Positions 35,174-44,141 of a DNA stretch of 64,000 nucleotides are shown in pieces. Both the position numbers and the translations under genes were made by a program. How positions within the stretch are numbered: position 1 is the first letter of the stretch; the number at the start of each line of letters is the position of its first letter. This DNA is from Devosia sp. Root685 (lineage in GTDB: Bacteria; Pseudomonadota; Alphaproteobacteria; Rhizobiales; Devosiaceae). The stretch lies in the NCBI RefSeq assembly GCF_001427875.1, contig NZ_LMHK01000001.1:64871-128870 (forward strand), read 5' to 3'. Under the pieces are notes generated by a model. It worked only from the letters and a program-made list of their open reading frames with translations, ran no database searches and was not told the origin of the DNA.

Positions 35174-36162
35174 TCCTGCTCTCCCAGGGCGCTGAAGAGG
35201 GCCTTTTGGGCGATCTTCATGGCGCCAATGGCGTCGTGGCGGCTCTGGGCTTCCTGGAGGGCTTCGAAATCGAGGCGGTCGAGACCCCGGCTCGCGGCCT
35301 TGAGGAAGTCGATGGCGTGGTTGGCGGTCGCGACAGAATCTTCGCGGAAGGGGAACTGGTCGAGCTGCCAGACGCCGTTCCAGTTGTTCTTCTTGAGGAC
35401 GTAGAAGAACTCGAAAAGTTCGAGCGGGTGGAGGCTGCCGGCGACGAGGTCGTCGTCCCAGGAGCGGTAGTTGTCGTTGACGTCCATGCCGAAGAGGCGA
35501 CCGTGGTCGATGGCGAGCTGGGCTGAGTCAGCAGCGGATTCGCCGCCCATGATGGCGTGGCCGAAATCGAGCAGGATGCCGACGTTCGGCAGGCCGATCT
35601 TTTCGATGCCGAGAATGGTGCGGGCGACCGAACCGAAGCTCATGCGAACGCGGGGTTCGCGGGGTTTGTATTCGATGACGAATTTGAGGTCGGGATTTTC
35701 GGAGGCGAGCTGGCCGACGCCGTCGAGCGAGCGCTGCCACTGGGTGCCGTAGTCGACCTGGAAGGGGTAGTCCCAACCGTCCTGACCGGGCCAGAGTTTT
35801 ACGTAGTCGGCCTTGTGGAAGCGGACGACGTCGCAGGCGGCGGTGACGAGTTCGTGGGCCTTGCGGCGGATGCCGGCGTCGGGATTGGTGAAGGCGCCTT
35901 TGACGAAATCGCGGGTGTAGATTTCGGGCGTGATGCCGATGACCGAGAGATTGTTGCGATCAAGCGCGGTCTTGATCTCTGCGTTGGAGAATTCGCCGCC
36001 GAAATAGGGCCAGTTGAGATCGACGACGGAGAGATCGCGGACCTGGCCGGCGATGTCGATGGCTTCGATGATGTCGCGCGGCTGGCCGTAGCCGTCGGTG
36101 GCGTAGCGATCGAGATAGGTCGCAAAGTGCCAGATGCCGGCGCCGAAACGTGGGGTGGTCAT
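35170..36162 (-). CDS. apsE: TIM-barrel sugar isomerase, probable D-apiose isomerase
   Basis: 330 residues from the ATG at 36162. It has the xylose-isomerase-like TIM barrel with the metal ligands expected for the fold: E in V-I-E-Y-K-P, D and H in L-D-F-G-H, and D in M-D-V-N-D-N. The N-terminal G-A-G-I-W-H-F-A-T-Y-L-D-R-Y matches what I recall of D-apiose isomerases. The neighbours (FGGY kinase, split transketolase) complete that pathway, which is the main basis for the call. It overlaps both neighbours by four bases. Another aldose substrate is possible. Confidence 0.65.
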   Translation of the reverse strand: MTTPRFGAGIWHFATYLDRYATDGYGQPRDIIEAIDIAGQVRDLSVVDLNWPYFGGEFSNAEIKTALDRNNLSVIGITPEIYTRDFVKGAFTNPDAGIRRKAHELVTAACDVVRFHKADYVKLWPGQDGWDYPFQVDYGTQWQRSLDGVGQLASENPDLKFVIEYKPREPRVRMSFGSVARTILGIEKIGLPNVGILLDFGHAIMGGESAADSAQLAIDHGRLFGMDVNDNYRSWDDDLVAGSLHPLELFEFFYVLKKNNWNGVWQLDQFPFREDSVATANHAIDFLKAASRGLDRLDFEALQEAQSRHDAIGAMKIAQKALFSALGEQE

Positions 36163-37652
36163 TGGGTTCCTCCGGAATTTTGTTGGTTTTGGGTCGCGAG
36201 GGTCTGGGTCACGGCGGACTGCCAGCGCTGGCGATGGTTTTGGGCGGTGTCGGCGTCCATGGCGGGCGCGAAATGGCCAGCGGCGGGAACGCCCGGCATG
36301 GAGATGCCGAGGGACGAGAAAGCAAGGGCGGCGGCGCCGAGGGCGCTGACTTCGGGCGCAGCTGCGGCGGCGACGGGGCGGCCGAGAATGTCGGACTGGA
36401 ACTGCATGACGGTCGCGTTGCGCGAGGCGCCGCCATCGGCGCGGAGTTCGCCCAAGGGGGAGCCCATGTCGGCTTCCATGGCGGCATAGACGTCGGCGAC
36501 CTGGAAGGCGATGGCTTCGAGAGCGGCGCGGGCCAGGTGGGCGGGTTTGGTGCCCAGCGTCATGCCGGTGATGGTGCCGCGGGCATCGGCGCGCCAATGG
36601 GGGGCGCCGAGGCCGACTAGGGCGGGGACGAAGGCGACGCCGTTGCTATCCCCGACGGTTTCGGCGAGGGCCGAGAGGGCGGCGGCGTCTGGGAGGCCCA
36701 AAAGTTCGGCGGCGAAGGCGGCGGCCTGGCCGGAGACGGAGATGTTGCCTTCGAGGGCGTGCTGGACTTTTCCATTTTGGCTCCAGGCGATGGTGCTGGA
36801 AATGCCGTGGGTGGAGCGGACGCGATTGGGCGTGAGGGCCATCAGCGAGGTGCCGGTGCCGTAGGTGGCTTTGACCGTGCCCGGCGCGCGAACCCCGTGG
36901 CCGAAGAGGGCAGCGTGGGAATCCCCGATCATGGCGCGCACAGGCACGCCGGAGCTGAGGGCGCTGACTCCAGCCGCGACACGGCCAAACTCTGAATCAG
37001 AAGAGCGCACTTCGGGCAGCATCGATAGCGGCACATCGAAAAGGGCGCAGAGGCCGGCGTCCCAGGCCAGCGTTTCGGTGTTGAAAAGCTGGGTGCGGGA
37101 GGCGTTGGAATGGTCGGTGGCGTGGATTTTTCCGCCGGTGAGATTCCAGAGGAGCCAGGAATCGACGGTGCCGGTGCGGAGGGTGCCGGCTTCGGCGCGG
37201 GTGCGGGCGCCGGGGGTGTTGTCCAGCAGCCAGGCGATTTTGGCGGCGGGGAAGAGGGGGTCGAGGGCGAGGCCGGTTTTGGCCTCCACGGTTTCGGCGT
37301 GGCCGGCGGCGCGGAGGGCTTCGCATTTGGGGGCGGAGCGGCGGCACTGCCAGATGACGACGGGGCCGATGGGGGTGCCCGTCGCGGCATCCCAGACGAG
37401 GATGGATTCGCGCTGGTTGGAAATGGCGAGGCCGGCAATATAGGCATTGTCGGCTTTGGCGACGACTTCGGCGATGACGGTTTTTACGCCATCAACCAGC
37501 GCTGTGGCGGATTGTTCGGCCCAGCCGGGCTGGGGATAGGTGACGACGTTGGGCACCGAAGCCTGATGCAGCACGCAGCCGGTGGCGTCCACCAACAGCG
37601 CCTTGGTGTTGGTGGTGCCCTGATCGATGGCGAGGATCAGCTCGCTGGTCAT
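36159..37652 (-). CDS. aplK: FGGY-family carbohydrate kinase, probable D-apulose kinase
   Basis: 497 residues. ATPase fold with phosphate loop 1 A-I-D-Q-G-T-T-N-T-K near the N-terminus, catalytic Asp in I-G-D-S-H-A, and G-A-L/D-G-G-A-S-R-N in the second domain. Glycerol-kinase-like members with this sequence act on glycerol, xylulose or related keto sugars. Its place between isomerase and transketolase genes points to phosphorylation of apulose at O4. Its start overlaps the transketolase C-subunit stop by four bases, and its own stop overlaps the isomerase start. Confidence 0.75.
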   Translation of the reverse strand: MTSELILAIDQGTTNTKALLVDATGCVLHQASVPNVVTYPQPGWAEQSATALVDGVKTVIAEVVAKADNAYIAGLAISNQRESILVWDAATGTPIGPVVIWQCRRSAPKCEALRAAGHAETVEAKTGLALDPLFPAAKIAWLLDNTPGARTRAEAGTLRTGTVDSWLLWNLTGGKIHATDHSNASRTQLFNTETLAWDAGLCALFDVPLSMLPEVRSSDSEFGRVAAGVSALSSGVPVRAMIGDSHAALFGHGVRAPGTVKATYGTGTSLMALTPNRVRSTHGISSTIAWSQNGKVQHALEGNISVSGQAAAFAAELLGLPDAAALSALAETVGDSNGVAFVPALVGLGAPHWRADARGTITGMTLGTKPAHLARAALEAIAFQVADVYAAMEADMGSPLGELRADGGASRNATVMQFQSDILGRPVAAAAAPEVSALGAAALAFSSLGISMPGVPAAGHFAPAMDADTAQNHRQRWQSAVTQTLATQNQQNSGGTQ

Positions 37653-38608
37653 TTTTTGCGCGCGATGGTCTGGCGCACGGCGTCGGCAATGCCGGTTTCG
37701 TTGAGCCCGAAATGGTCGAAGAGGAAATCGGCGGAACCGGTGGGGACGAAGCCGGGGAAGCCGAGGATGCGCATGGGCACGGGGTTGGTCGAGATCACGA
37801 CTTCGGCGACTGCGCCACCGAGGCCGCCGCGGACGGAGTGTTCTTCGACGGTGACGATGGCGCCGGTTTGGGTGGCGGCGGCGATAACGGCTTCGTCGAG
37901 GGGATTGACGGTGGCCATGTTGACGACGCGGGCGGAGATGCCTTCGGCGGCGAGGGTTTTGGCAGCGGCGATGGCGCGGTGGACCATGGTGCCGTTGGCG
38001 ATGATGGTGGCGTCCGTGCCTTCGAGGAGGGTTTCGGCCTTGCCGATTTCGAAGACTGCGCCGGTGGGGCGCTCGAGCGCTGGGACGGCCATGCGGCTGA
38101 GGCGGACAAAGACCGGGCCGTCAAAAGCGGCGGCGGCCTTGATGGCTTCGGCGGTCTGCCAGGGATCGGCGGGGACGATGAGCTTGAGATTGTTGAAGAG
38201 GCGGAGCCAGGCCAGATCTTCGATGGAGTGATGGGTCGGGCCAAGCTCGCCATAGGCGACGCCGGAGGACTGGCCGATCAGTTTTACGTTGACGTTGGAA
38301 TAGGCGATGTCGGCCTTTACCTGCTCCAGCGCGCGGCCGGTGATGAAGCACGAGGCGGCGGAAACGAAGGGCACTTTTCCGCCATTGGCAAGGCCCGCAC
38401 CGACGGCGACGAGGGTCTGTTCGGCAATGCCGACATTGACCATGCGCTCGGGGAATTTCTTCTTGAAGCCGCCGAGTTTGGACGAGCCGACGCTATCGCT
38501 GACGACGGTGACGATGCGCGGGTCGGCTTCGGCGAGGGCTTCTATGGTGGCGGCAAAGCTGTCGCGGCAATCGAAGAGGCCGGCTTTGGAGGGGGCAGCA
38601 GCGCTCAT
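37649..38608 (-). CDS. aptB: Transketolase C-terminal subunit, probable apulose-4-phosphate transketolase subunit B
   Basis: 319 residues covering the pyrimidine-binding (Pyr) and C-terminal domains of transketolase. The segment F-P-E-R-M-V-N-V-G-I-A-E-Q contains the catalytic Glu that activates thiamine diphosphate. H in T-H-H-S-I-E-D is the expected active-site His. Its ATG overlaps the stop of the N-terminal subunit by one base (TGATG), so the two are translated together. In the apiose route, the enzyme splits apulose 4-phosphate to give glyceraldehyde 3-phosphate and dihydroxyacetone. Confidence 0.8.
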   Translation of the reverse strand: MSAAAPSKAGLFDCRDSFAATIEALAEADPRIVTVVSDSVGSSKLGGFKKKFPERMVNVGIAEQTLVAVGAGLANGGKVPFVSAASCFITGRALEQVKADIAYSNVNVKLIGQSSGVAYGELGPTHHSIEDLAWLRLFNNLKLIVPADPWQTAEAIKAAAAFDGPVFVRLSRMAVPALERPTGAVFEIGKAETLLEGTDATIIANGTMVHRAIAAAKTLAAEGISARVVNMATVNPLDEAVIAAATQTGAIVTVEEHSVRGGLGGAVAEVVISTNPVPMRILGFPGFVPTGSADFLFDHFGLNETGIADAVRQTIARKK

Positions 38609-39447
38609 CAGACGAGTTCCCGCATGGCTTGTTCGTATTGTTCTTTGGTGGGCACGCCATGATGCCAGGCAACATTGTCATGCATGAAGCTGACGCCCTT
38701 GCCCTTAAACGTGTTGGCAATGACGCAGAGCGGCTTGCCGCGGCCTTTGGGGGAGGCGGAAAGGACTTCGAGCAGTTTTGCGTGGTCGTGGCCGTCCACA
38801 ACTTCCACGTGCCAGCCGAAGGCGCGCCATTTTTCATCCAGCGGATCGAGCGAGGCGGTTTCCTCGGTGCGGGCGCCCTGCTGGAGACGGTTGCGGTCGA
38901 TGATGAGGGTCAGGTTTTCGAGTTTGCGGTGGCCGCCGGTCAGGGCGGATTCCCAATTGCTGCCTTCCTGCAATTCGCCATCGCCGGTGAGGACGAAGGT
39001 GCGGAAATCGGCATTGTCGATCTGGCCGGCAATGGCGATGCCGGTGGCGACGGGAAGGCCGTGGCCGAGAGGGCCGGTATTGGTTTCAACGCCGGGGAGG
39101 TAGTTGCGATTGGGGTGGCCATTGAGTTTCGACAACGGCTCCATGTAGGTCGAAAGGTCGGCTTCGGGGAAATAGCCGGCGCGGGCGAGGACCGAATAGA
39201 AGGCGCCGGTGCAGTGGCCCTTGCTCATGACGAAACGGTCGCGCTTGGGATCGCCCGGGTTTTTCGGGTCGTAGTGCATGACGCCGAAATAAAGCGTCGC
39301 GAGGACGTCGGCGGCGCTGAAATCGCCGCCGGGATGGCCCTGCTGGGCCTCATAGACCATCTGGAAGCTGCGGCGGCGTATCCACAATGCCTGCGCGGCG
39401 ATATCGCCCACGAGGTCGTTCTTGAGGGGTGCGGCGGGTGATGGCAA
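38608..39447 (-). CDS. aptA: Transketolase N-terminal subunit, probable apulose-4-phosphate transketolase subunit A
   Basis: 279 residues covering the pyrophosphate-binding domain. It contains G-H-P-G-G-D-F-S near residue 40 and the thiamine diphosphate motif G-D-G-E-L-Q-E-G-S followed by N-R-L-Q-Q. The start is set at the TTG at 39447, which has a GGAGG ribosome binding site seven bases upstream. The open frame continues further upstream without a better start. First gene of the operon. Confidence 0.8.
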   Translation of the reverse strand: MPSPAAPLKNDLVGDIAAQALWIRRRSFQMVYEAQQGHPGGDFSAADVLATLYFGVMHYDPKNPGDPKRDRFVMSKGHCTGAFYSVLARAGYFPEADLSTYMEPLSKLNGHPNRNYLPGVETNTGPLGHGLPVATGIAIAGQIDNADFRTFVLTGDGELQEGSNWESALTGGHRKLENLTLIIDRNRLQQGARTEETASLDPLDEKWRAFGWHVEVVDGHDHAKLLEVLSASPKGRGKPLCVIANTFKGKGVSFMHDNVAWHHGVPTKEQYEQAMRELV

Positions 39448-39699
39448 GGGAACCTCCGTCGGCAATTGCCCCGGCGAAAAATGCTGAAGCGGGATGCTCT
39501 TGTATGGTTGAGTACCGCTTGCTCCGCTTTCGTGCAATACGGAAAATTTGGGATTTTTTGCGTTTTGTGTTTCGAATGGTGCGGAAGGCTGCGCGGGGCT
39601 GGCCGTTTCTCCACCTTTTTCTGGGCTTCTGAAGCGAGAGAGATTGCGGACAGGCGACGACATGGCGATATGGTAGCACGATAAAGAGGGCGGGGATAA
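39448..39699. other. Divergent regulatory region of the apiose-type operon
   Basis: 252 bases between the transketolase subunit gene and the DeoR-type regulator, which read in opposite directions. It must hold both promoters and the regulator's operator. I find no clear palindrome or hexamer pair by eye. The stretch 39537-39560 is unusually A/T-rich. Confidence 0.5.
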
Positions 39700-40530
39700 A
39701 TGGCGCAAAAACCAAGGGGCGGACGGCGGGGCGGGGGCGAGGCACAGGCAGGTGGTGCGCCGCAATTGCTGGCGGAACCGCGGCGCATGCGCATTCTCGA
39801 ATGGCTGCAGGAAGAAGGAAGCGCGAGAGTTCGCGATCTTTCCGCAGCATTCGGCGTTTCGGAAGCAACGATCCGGCAGGACCTGGAGCGGCTGGAAACG
39901 GAGGGGAATATTACCCGCGAGCATGGCGGAGCCTATCTGAAGTCGATTCCGCAGCAGGTGCAGTCCATGACGCTGCAGCATGTGCAGAATATGGACAAGA
40001 AGCACGCTATCGGCATGGCGGCGGCGGGGCTGGTTTCGGACAATGATACGCTGATCATCGACTCGGGCACGACGACCACGCAGTTTGCGGAAAATCTGAA
40101 GTCGCGCCAGGACCTTAACATCATCACCAACGCGCTGAACATTGCGCTGATCCTGGGCGCGATCCCCACCAATACAGTGCATATGCCGGCCGGCCAGTTC
40201 AAGGCGCCGACACTGAGCCTCTCCGGAGAGAAGTCGGTCGAATTCTTCGTCGGTATCTATGCGCAAAAACTGTTTCTGGCGACGGCCGGCGTGTCCTTCG
40301 ATGTGGGTCTGACCTATCCCGCGATCGGGGACATCTACGTCAAGCGCGCCATGGTGAAGGCGGCTTCGCATGTGTATCTGCTGGCCGATTCCACCAAGAT
40401 CGGGCGCGTGTCATTTTCTGCGCTGGGCGGGGTGGAACTGGTGCACACACTGATCACCGATGACGGCATTACCGACGAAGATCGGCGGCAATTCGAGAAG
40501 CGCGGCGTTGAGGTCATCGTCGCGCGCTAG
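39700..40530 (+). CDS. DeoR/GlpR family transcriptional regulator
   Basis: 276 residues. After a Gly/Arg-rich tail of about 25 residues comes the DeoR helix-turn-helix (V-R-D-L-S-A-A-F-G-V-S-E-A-T-I-R-Q-D-L). The sugar-phosphate sensing domain includes I-D-S-G-T-T-T-T-Q. It is divergent from the transketolase-kinase-isomerase operon and is the obvious candidate for its repressor, probably responding to a phosphorylated sugar intermediate. Confidence 0.88.
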   Translation: MAQKPRGGRRGGGEAQAGGAPQLLAEPRRMRILEWLQEEGSARVRDLSAAFGVSEATIRQDLERLETEGNITREHGGAYLKSIPQQVQSMTLQHVQNMDKKHAIGMAAAGLVSDNDTLIIDSGTTTTQFAENLKSRQDLNIITNALNIALILGAIPTNTVHMPAGQFKAPTLSLSGEKSVEFFVGIYAQKLFLATAGVSFDVGLTYPAIGDIYVKRAMVKAASHVYLLADSTKIGRVSFSALGGVELVHTLITDDGITDEDRRQFEKRGVEVIVAR

Positions 40531-40708
40531 GGGCGCGTGGTTCGGACCAAACGCAAGCACTCGCAGAAAATCAAAAGATTGGGGCGGTTATTCGCGGTGC
40601 CGTTCAATCGTGATTTGACCTTGCCGGCCTTCAAGTACTGGCGCACCGAATCGGGTTGTCATCGGACATTTCCGGGTTATGGTGGGCACATATTTCTGGG
40701 GGCTATCA

Positions 40709-42178
40709 ATGACTTCGATCATTTCGAGGCGCCGTCTGCTTGTGGCAGGCGCGGCGGCTGCGGCTGGAATTGCGTCTACGGCAGCGCATGGCGAGGCCAA
40801 TCCGCATGCCGGGCACAATATGGGCGCGGCGGTCGAGCCCGACTTTACCAGGGATATCGACCCCGATGCGGCCAAGGCCTTTGTGATGCCCGAAGTGCGG
40901 GCGAGCAAGGATGGCGTGCTCGAAACGCAGTTGCGCGCCTCGTTCGGCCCTGTCACCGTCGATGGTCAGGCCAAGGTCGCCCGCACTTTCGAGAGCAGTT
41001 ATCCGGCGCCGACGCTGCGGGCCAAGCCCGGCGACACGCTGAAAATCAAGCTGATCAACGATCTCGACGAGGTCACCAACCTCCATACCCACGGGCTCCA
41101 CGTGTCGCCCTCGGGCAATAGCGACAATGTCTTTCTCGAGGTCGAGCCGGGAACGAGTTTCGATTTCGAGATCAAGATTCCGGCCGATCACCCGCCGGGG
41201 ACCTATTGGTATCATCCGCATGTGCACGGAAAGACCTATTCGCATGTGTCGGGCGGCATGGCGGGGGCGCTGATCATTGAGGGGGGCCTCGATGAGCTTG
41301 ACGGGATCAAGGGGCTGACCGAGCAAACGCTGGTGTTTCAGTCGGTCGAATTCGACGAGACGGGCACGATTGTGCCGGCCGACAATCAGGATATTCATCG
41401 CCAGACGCGCACCGTCAACGGCCAGATCAACCCGACGATCAACATCAAGCCGGGCGAAATCCAGCGCTGGCGCCTGGTCAATGCGACGCCGGAAACGTTC
41501 ATCCTTCTCGGTCTTGAGGGGCATGCGCTTTACCAGATTGCCAAGGACGGCAATGCGCTGAACAGAACGCGGCGCACCGACCAATTGCTGATCGAGCCGG
41601 GTAGGCGCGCCGATGTGCTGATCAAGGGGCACCAGTTCACCGGCGCCTATGAGCTGCGGCAATTGCTGTGGCTGGGTTCGGAACGGCAGTTCGAGCCCGA
41701 CGGGCTGCTGGCGACGATCGTCGTCGATGGCGAGCCTGTCGTGGGGCAGGTGGTGCCGCAGGACCTTATTCCGCTCAGCGAAAACCTGAGCGGGCTGACG
41801 GTCGATCGGACGCGCGAAATCCGTTTCGACGTCAAGCGCGGCGATGGGCCGACCCAGTTTCTGATCGACGGGCAGATGGTCGATATGAGCCGGGTGGACC
41901 AGACCGTGCCGCTCGGGGCGTTCGAGGAATGGACCATCTATAATGACAGCGGCGAATGGCACCCGTTCCACATTCACGTCAACGACTTCCAGGTGGTCAA
42001 GGTGAATGGCGAAACGGTGGACGTGGTGAGCTGGGAAGATACGCGCGGCCTGCCGCCGTTCGGCTCGATCACCATCCGCCACCGGTTCCTCGATTTCACC
42101 GGCAAGTATGTCTATCACTGCCACCTCCTCTTCCATGAGGATCACGGCATGATGGGCGTCGTCGAAGTGGTCGCGTAA
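40709..42178 (+). CDS. Tat-exported multicopper oxidase
   Basis: 489 residues from the ATG at 40709. The N-terminus has a Tat signal (S-R-R-R-L-L-V-A-G) and then a His/Met-containing H-A-G-H-N-M segment. Three cupredoxin domains follow. All copper-ligand motifs are present: H-T-H-G-L-H, W-Y-H-P-H-V-H-G, W-H-P-F-H-I-H and Y-H-C-H-L-L-F-H-E-D-H-G-M-M. The Cys of H-C-H and the final Met identify a type 1 centre. It oxidises metals or phenolics with oxygen. Sixteen bases before a probable redox partner. Confidence 0.93.
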   Translation: MTSIISRRRLLVAGAAAAAGIASTAAHGEANPHAGHNMGAAVEPDFTRDIDPDAAKAFVMPEVRASKDGVLETQLRASFGPVTVDGQAKVARTFESSYPAPTLRAKPGDTLKIKLINDLDEVTNLHTHGLHVSPSGNSDNVFLEVEPGTSFDFEIKIPADHPPGTYWYHPHVHGKTYSHVSGGMAGALIIEGGLDELDGIKGLTEQTLVFQSVEFDETGTIVPADNQDIHRQTRTVNGQINPTINIKPGEIQRWRLVNATPETFILLGLEGHALYQIAKDGNALNRTRRTDQLLIEPGRRADVLIKGHQFTGAYELRQLLWLGSERQFEPDGLLATIVVDGEPVVGQVVPQDLIPLSENLSGLTVDRTREIRFDVKRGDGPTQFLIDGQMVDMSRVDQTVPLGAFEEWTIYNDSGEWHPFHIHVNDFQVVKVNGETVDVVSWEDTRGLPPFGSITIRHRFLDFTGKYVYHCHLLFHEDHGMMGVVEVVA

Positions 42179-42194
42179 GCGAGGGGGCGGCGCT

Positions 42195-43754
42195 GTGAAA
42201 AGGCAGTCTATTGTGTTGCGCGCGCTGAGCGCGATGGTGCTCTCGGTCGGGCTGGCTTTTGTGCCGGCCCTGGCTCTGGGTGCGCCATTTCCTGCCGCCC
42301 CCATTCTTGCCCGGCTGGTGCCGGCGGAGCAGCCGGAGGATTGCCGGCTGCTGGTGGAAAACGGGCAGATCCGTTTTCCGGCCAGCATTACCAATCCGGC
42401 CATGTCGTGCCCCGACACGTTTGGGTGGTATCTTTTCATCCAGACGGTGGCCGACGACTTCGTGCCGCGCTGGGCGGGTGATGCGGGGACGACTTTCCCC
42501 GAGAAGCCGCTGGCGCTCTGTTCGGCGGAAAGAACGGAGAACTGCTGCCCGGCGGACAGTTTCGACGGTCTGGCTCTGGGTGTGGATGCGCCCGCGGGGA
42601 CGCACTGCCCCTGGTTGCCGGGAAATGCGCAGCGCGATGGCGTTCTCGAACTCAATCTGGCGCCGCTATCGACGGCACATTTTTCGCCGGTCACCGACAA
42701 TGTGCTGGCTGATGCGCTCGCCTATGCGGTGGGCGGAACGGGGCGCGAGTTGCGGCAGGAGGCTGTCGAGACGGTGCATCGCAATGCCGCGATGGTCGGG
42801 TATATCCGCGAGAACAGTCTTTATTATCGCGAAGGCAATGCGGCCGTGTTCGAGCGGGCGCAGAGTTTTCTGACCGCCAACATGCCGTTCCGGCCGGCCA
42901 ATGTGCCGGGGGAACCGGCGGTGGTGGATTTTCCTATCGATGCGGTGATGGGTAAAGCGCAATGGGCGACGGCGGCACAGTTGTTGGCGGTTGGGGTCGA
43001 TGTGACCAAGACCAATGACTGGATCACGGCCAGAATGTCGGACCTGGTGCCGGGCGATCTCGATCCGCCGCCGGAGGCTGGAGAGACCTATTATCTTTTG
43101 GCCTTTCACATCTCGACGAAAGACACGCCGAACTGGGTTTGGCTGACTTTCGAGCATGTCGAATTGCCGGGTCGCTGCGACTATATCGGGTGCATCGATC
43201 GCTACGGCTTCGTGGCTGAAACGCCCGAGGGAGCGGTGAGCGGCTATACACCTCCAGCGACGCGTAACGACGGGCTGGCCAATGACAGCGTCATCTTTGC
43301 GCTCAATGCGGCCTATCCGGGCGGGCCGCTCAACCCTGAACTCAAGGCCGCGTTTGACGCGGCAGGCATCGGGACCGGGGCACATGACGCGGCGGTGCCG
43401 CTGGCCAGCGATCCGGCCTGGCTCAACTATCGCCTCAAGGGCGTGCAGACCGACTTCGTGACTTCGGAAGGCTATCCGACGCTGCTGGCCAATGTGGTGA
43501 TCGAGGGCGGGTTCGTGGAAAATTCGTCCTGTGTCACCTGTCACGCGCGCGCGACATTTGACGTCAAGGGCGGCAATGCGCTCGGCGTCTTTGACGATAC
43601 GGTCAATACGCTGGGCTATGCCCGTTCCAATTATGGTGCGCCTGTTTTCTCGTGGTTCCAGGCTTCCGGCACGAGTCGCCTGCTAGGCGTGCAGACGGAT
43701 TTCGTCTGGGGGCTCTCGTTCTTTCCACAACCACTCTGGACCGGAGACGAGTGA
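42195..43754 (+). CDS. Periplasmic protein with one CxxCH haem-binding motif
   Basis: 519 residues, GTG start with a GAGGGGG ribosome binding site. A signal peptide ends near A-L-A-L-G-A. Six or more cysteines lie in the first 150 residues. A single C-V-T-C-H motif (residues 446-450) in the C-terminal third suggests one covalent c-type haem. The W-V-W-L-T-F-E-H-V-E-L-P-G-R-C segment is conserved in a family I recall as uncharacterised. Sixteen bases behind the multicopper oxidase: the two probably exchange electrons in the periplasm. Confidence 0.7.
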   Translation: MKRQSIVLRALSAMVLSVGLAFVPALALGAPFPAAPILARLVPAEQPEDCRLLVENGQIRFPASITNPAMSCPDTFGWYLFIQTVADDFVPRWAGDAGTTFPEKPLALCSAERTENCCPADSFDGLALGVDAPAGTHCPWLPGNAQRDGVLELNLAPLSTAHFSPVTDNVLADALAYAVGGTGRELRQEAVETVHRNAAMVGYIRENSLYYREGNAAVFERAQSFLTANMPFRPANVPGEPAVVDFPIDAVMGKAQWATAAQLLAVGVDVTKTNDWITARMSDLVPGDLDPPPEAGETYYLLAFHISTKDTPNWVWLTFEHVELPGRCDYIGCIDRYGFVAETPEGAVSGYTPPATRNDGLANDSVIFALNAAYPGGPLNPELKAAFDAAGIGTGAHDAAVPLASDPAWLNYRLKGVQTDFVTSEGYPTLLANVVIEGGFVENSSCVTCHARATFDVKGGNALGVFDDTVNTLGYARSNYGAPVFSWFQASGTSRLLGVQTDFVWGLSFFPQPLWTGDE

Positions 43755-43834
43755 GCGGGCGGCAATAGAACAATTGGGGTGGCCGAGAAAATCAGCTTGC
43801 CACCCGCAATCCCAGACCCTAGGAAAACCGGGAT

Positions 43835-43911
43835 GCGCCTATAGCTCAATTGGTTAGAGCCGACCGCTCATAACGGTCTGGTTGGGGGTTCAAGTCCCTC
43901 TGGGCGCACCA
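43835..43911 (+). tRNA. tRNA with CAT anticodon (elongator Met, or Ile2 if lysidine-modified)
   Basis: A full 77-base cloverleaf. Acceptor GCGCCTA pairs with TGGGCGC, then discriminator A and an encoded CCA. The D-arm is GCTC/GAGC, the anticodon stem GACCG/CGGTC surrounds CTCATAA, and the T-arm stem encloses TTCAAGT. It lacks the GGG/CCC anticodon stem and 1-72 mismatch of initiator tRNA. A T-rich stretch follows. Whether it is Met or Ile2 cannot be settled without comparing all CAT tRNAs of the genome. Confidence 0.92.
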
Positions 43912-44141
43912 TTTTTCCTTAATTGTTTTATTGGGCCGAGCTGGCTGTCGTCGCCGGGCGATGAGCTCCGCTCACGGCCGATTCCTGGTTGTCGTATGAC
44001 CGGATTTCGGCTTGGATGCGAAAAATGGAAAATGGTGCCGCCTGCGCGCCGAGGGTGCGCAAGCGCTTTTCTCGACTCCGTTGGTAGAATTTTGCACAGT
44101 GCAGGGGCCGCGGGGAACGCCGCGGTGATCAGGAGAAGACG

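Noticed and set aside
40706..42700. A 664-codon open frame on the minus strand opposite the multicopper oxidase
   Set aside because: All copper motifs are in the plus-strand gene; the antisense product is Arg/His-rich and has no domain.
43835..43911. tRNA as an integration site of a genomic island
   Set aside because: No integrase and no repeated copy of the tRNA 3' end was seen downstream; the following genes form a standard ABC importer operon.
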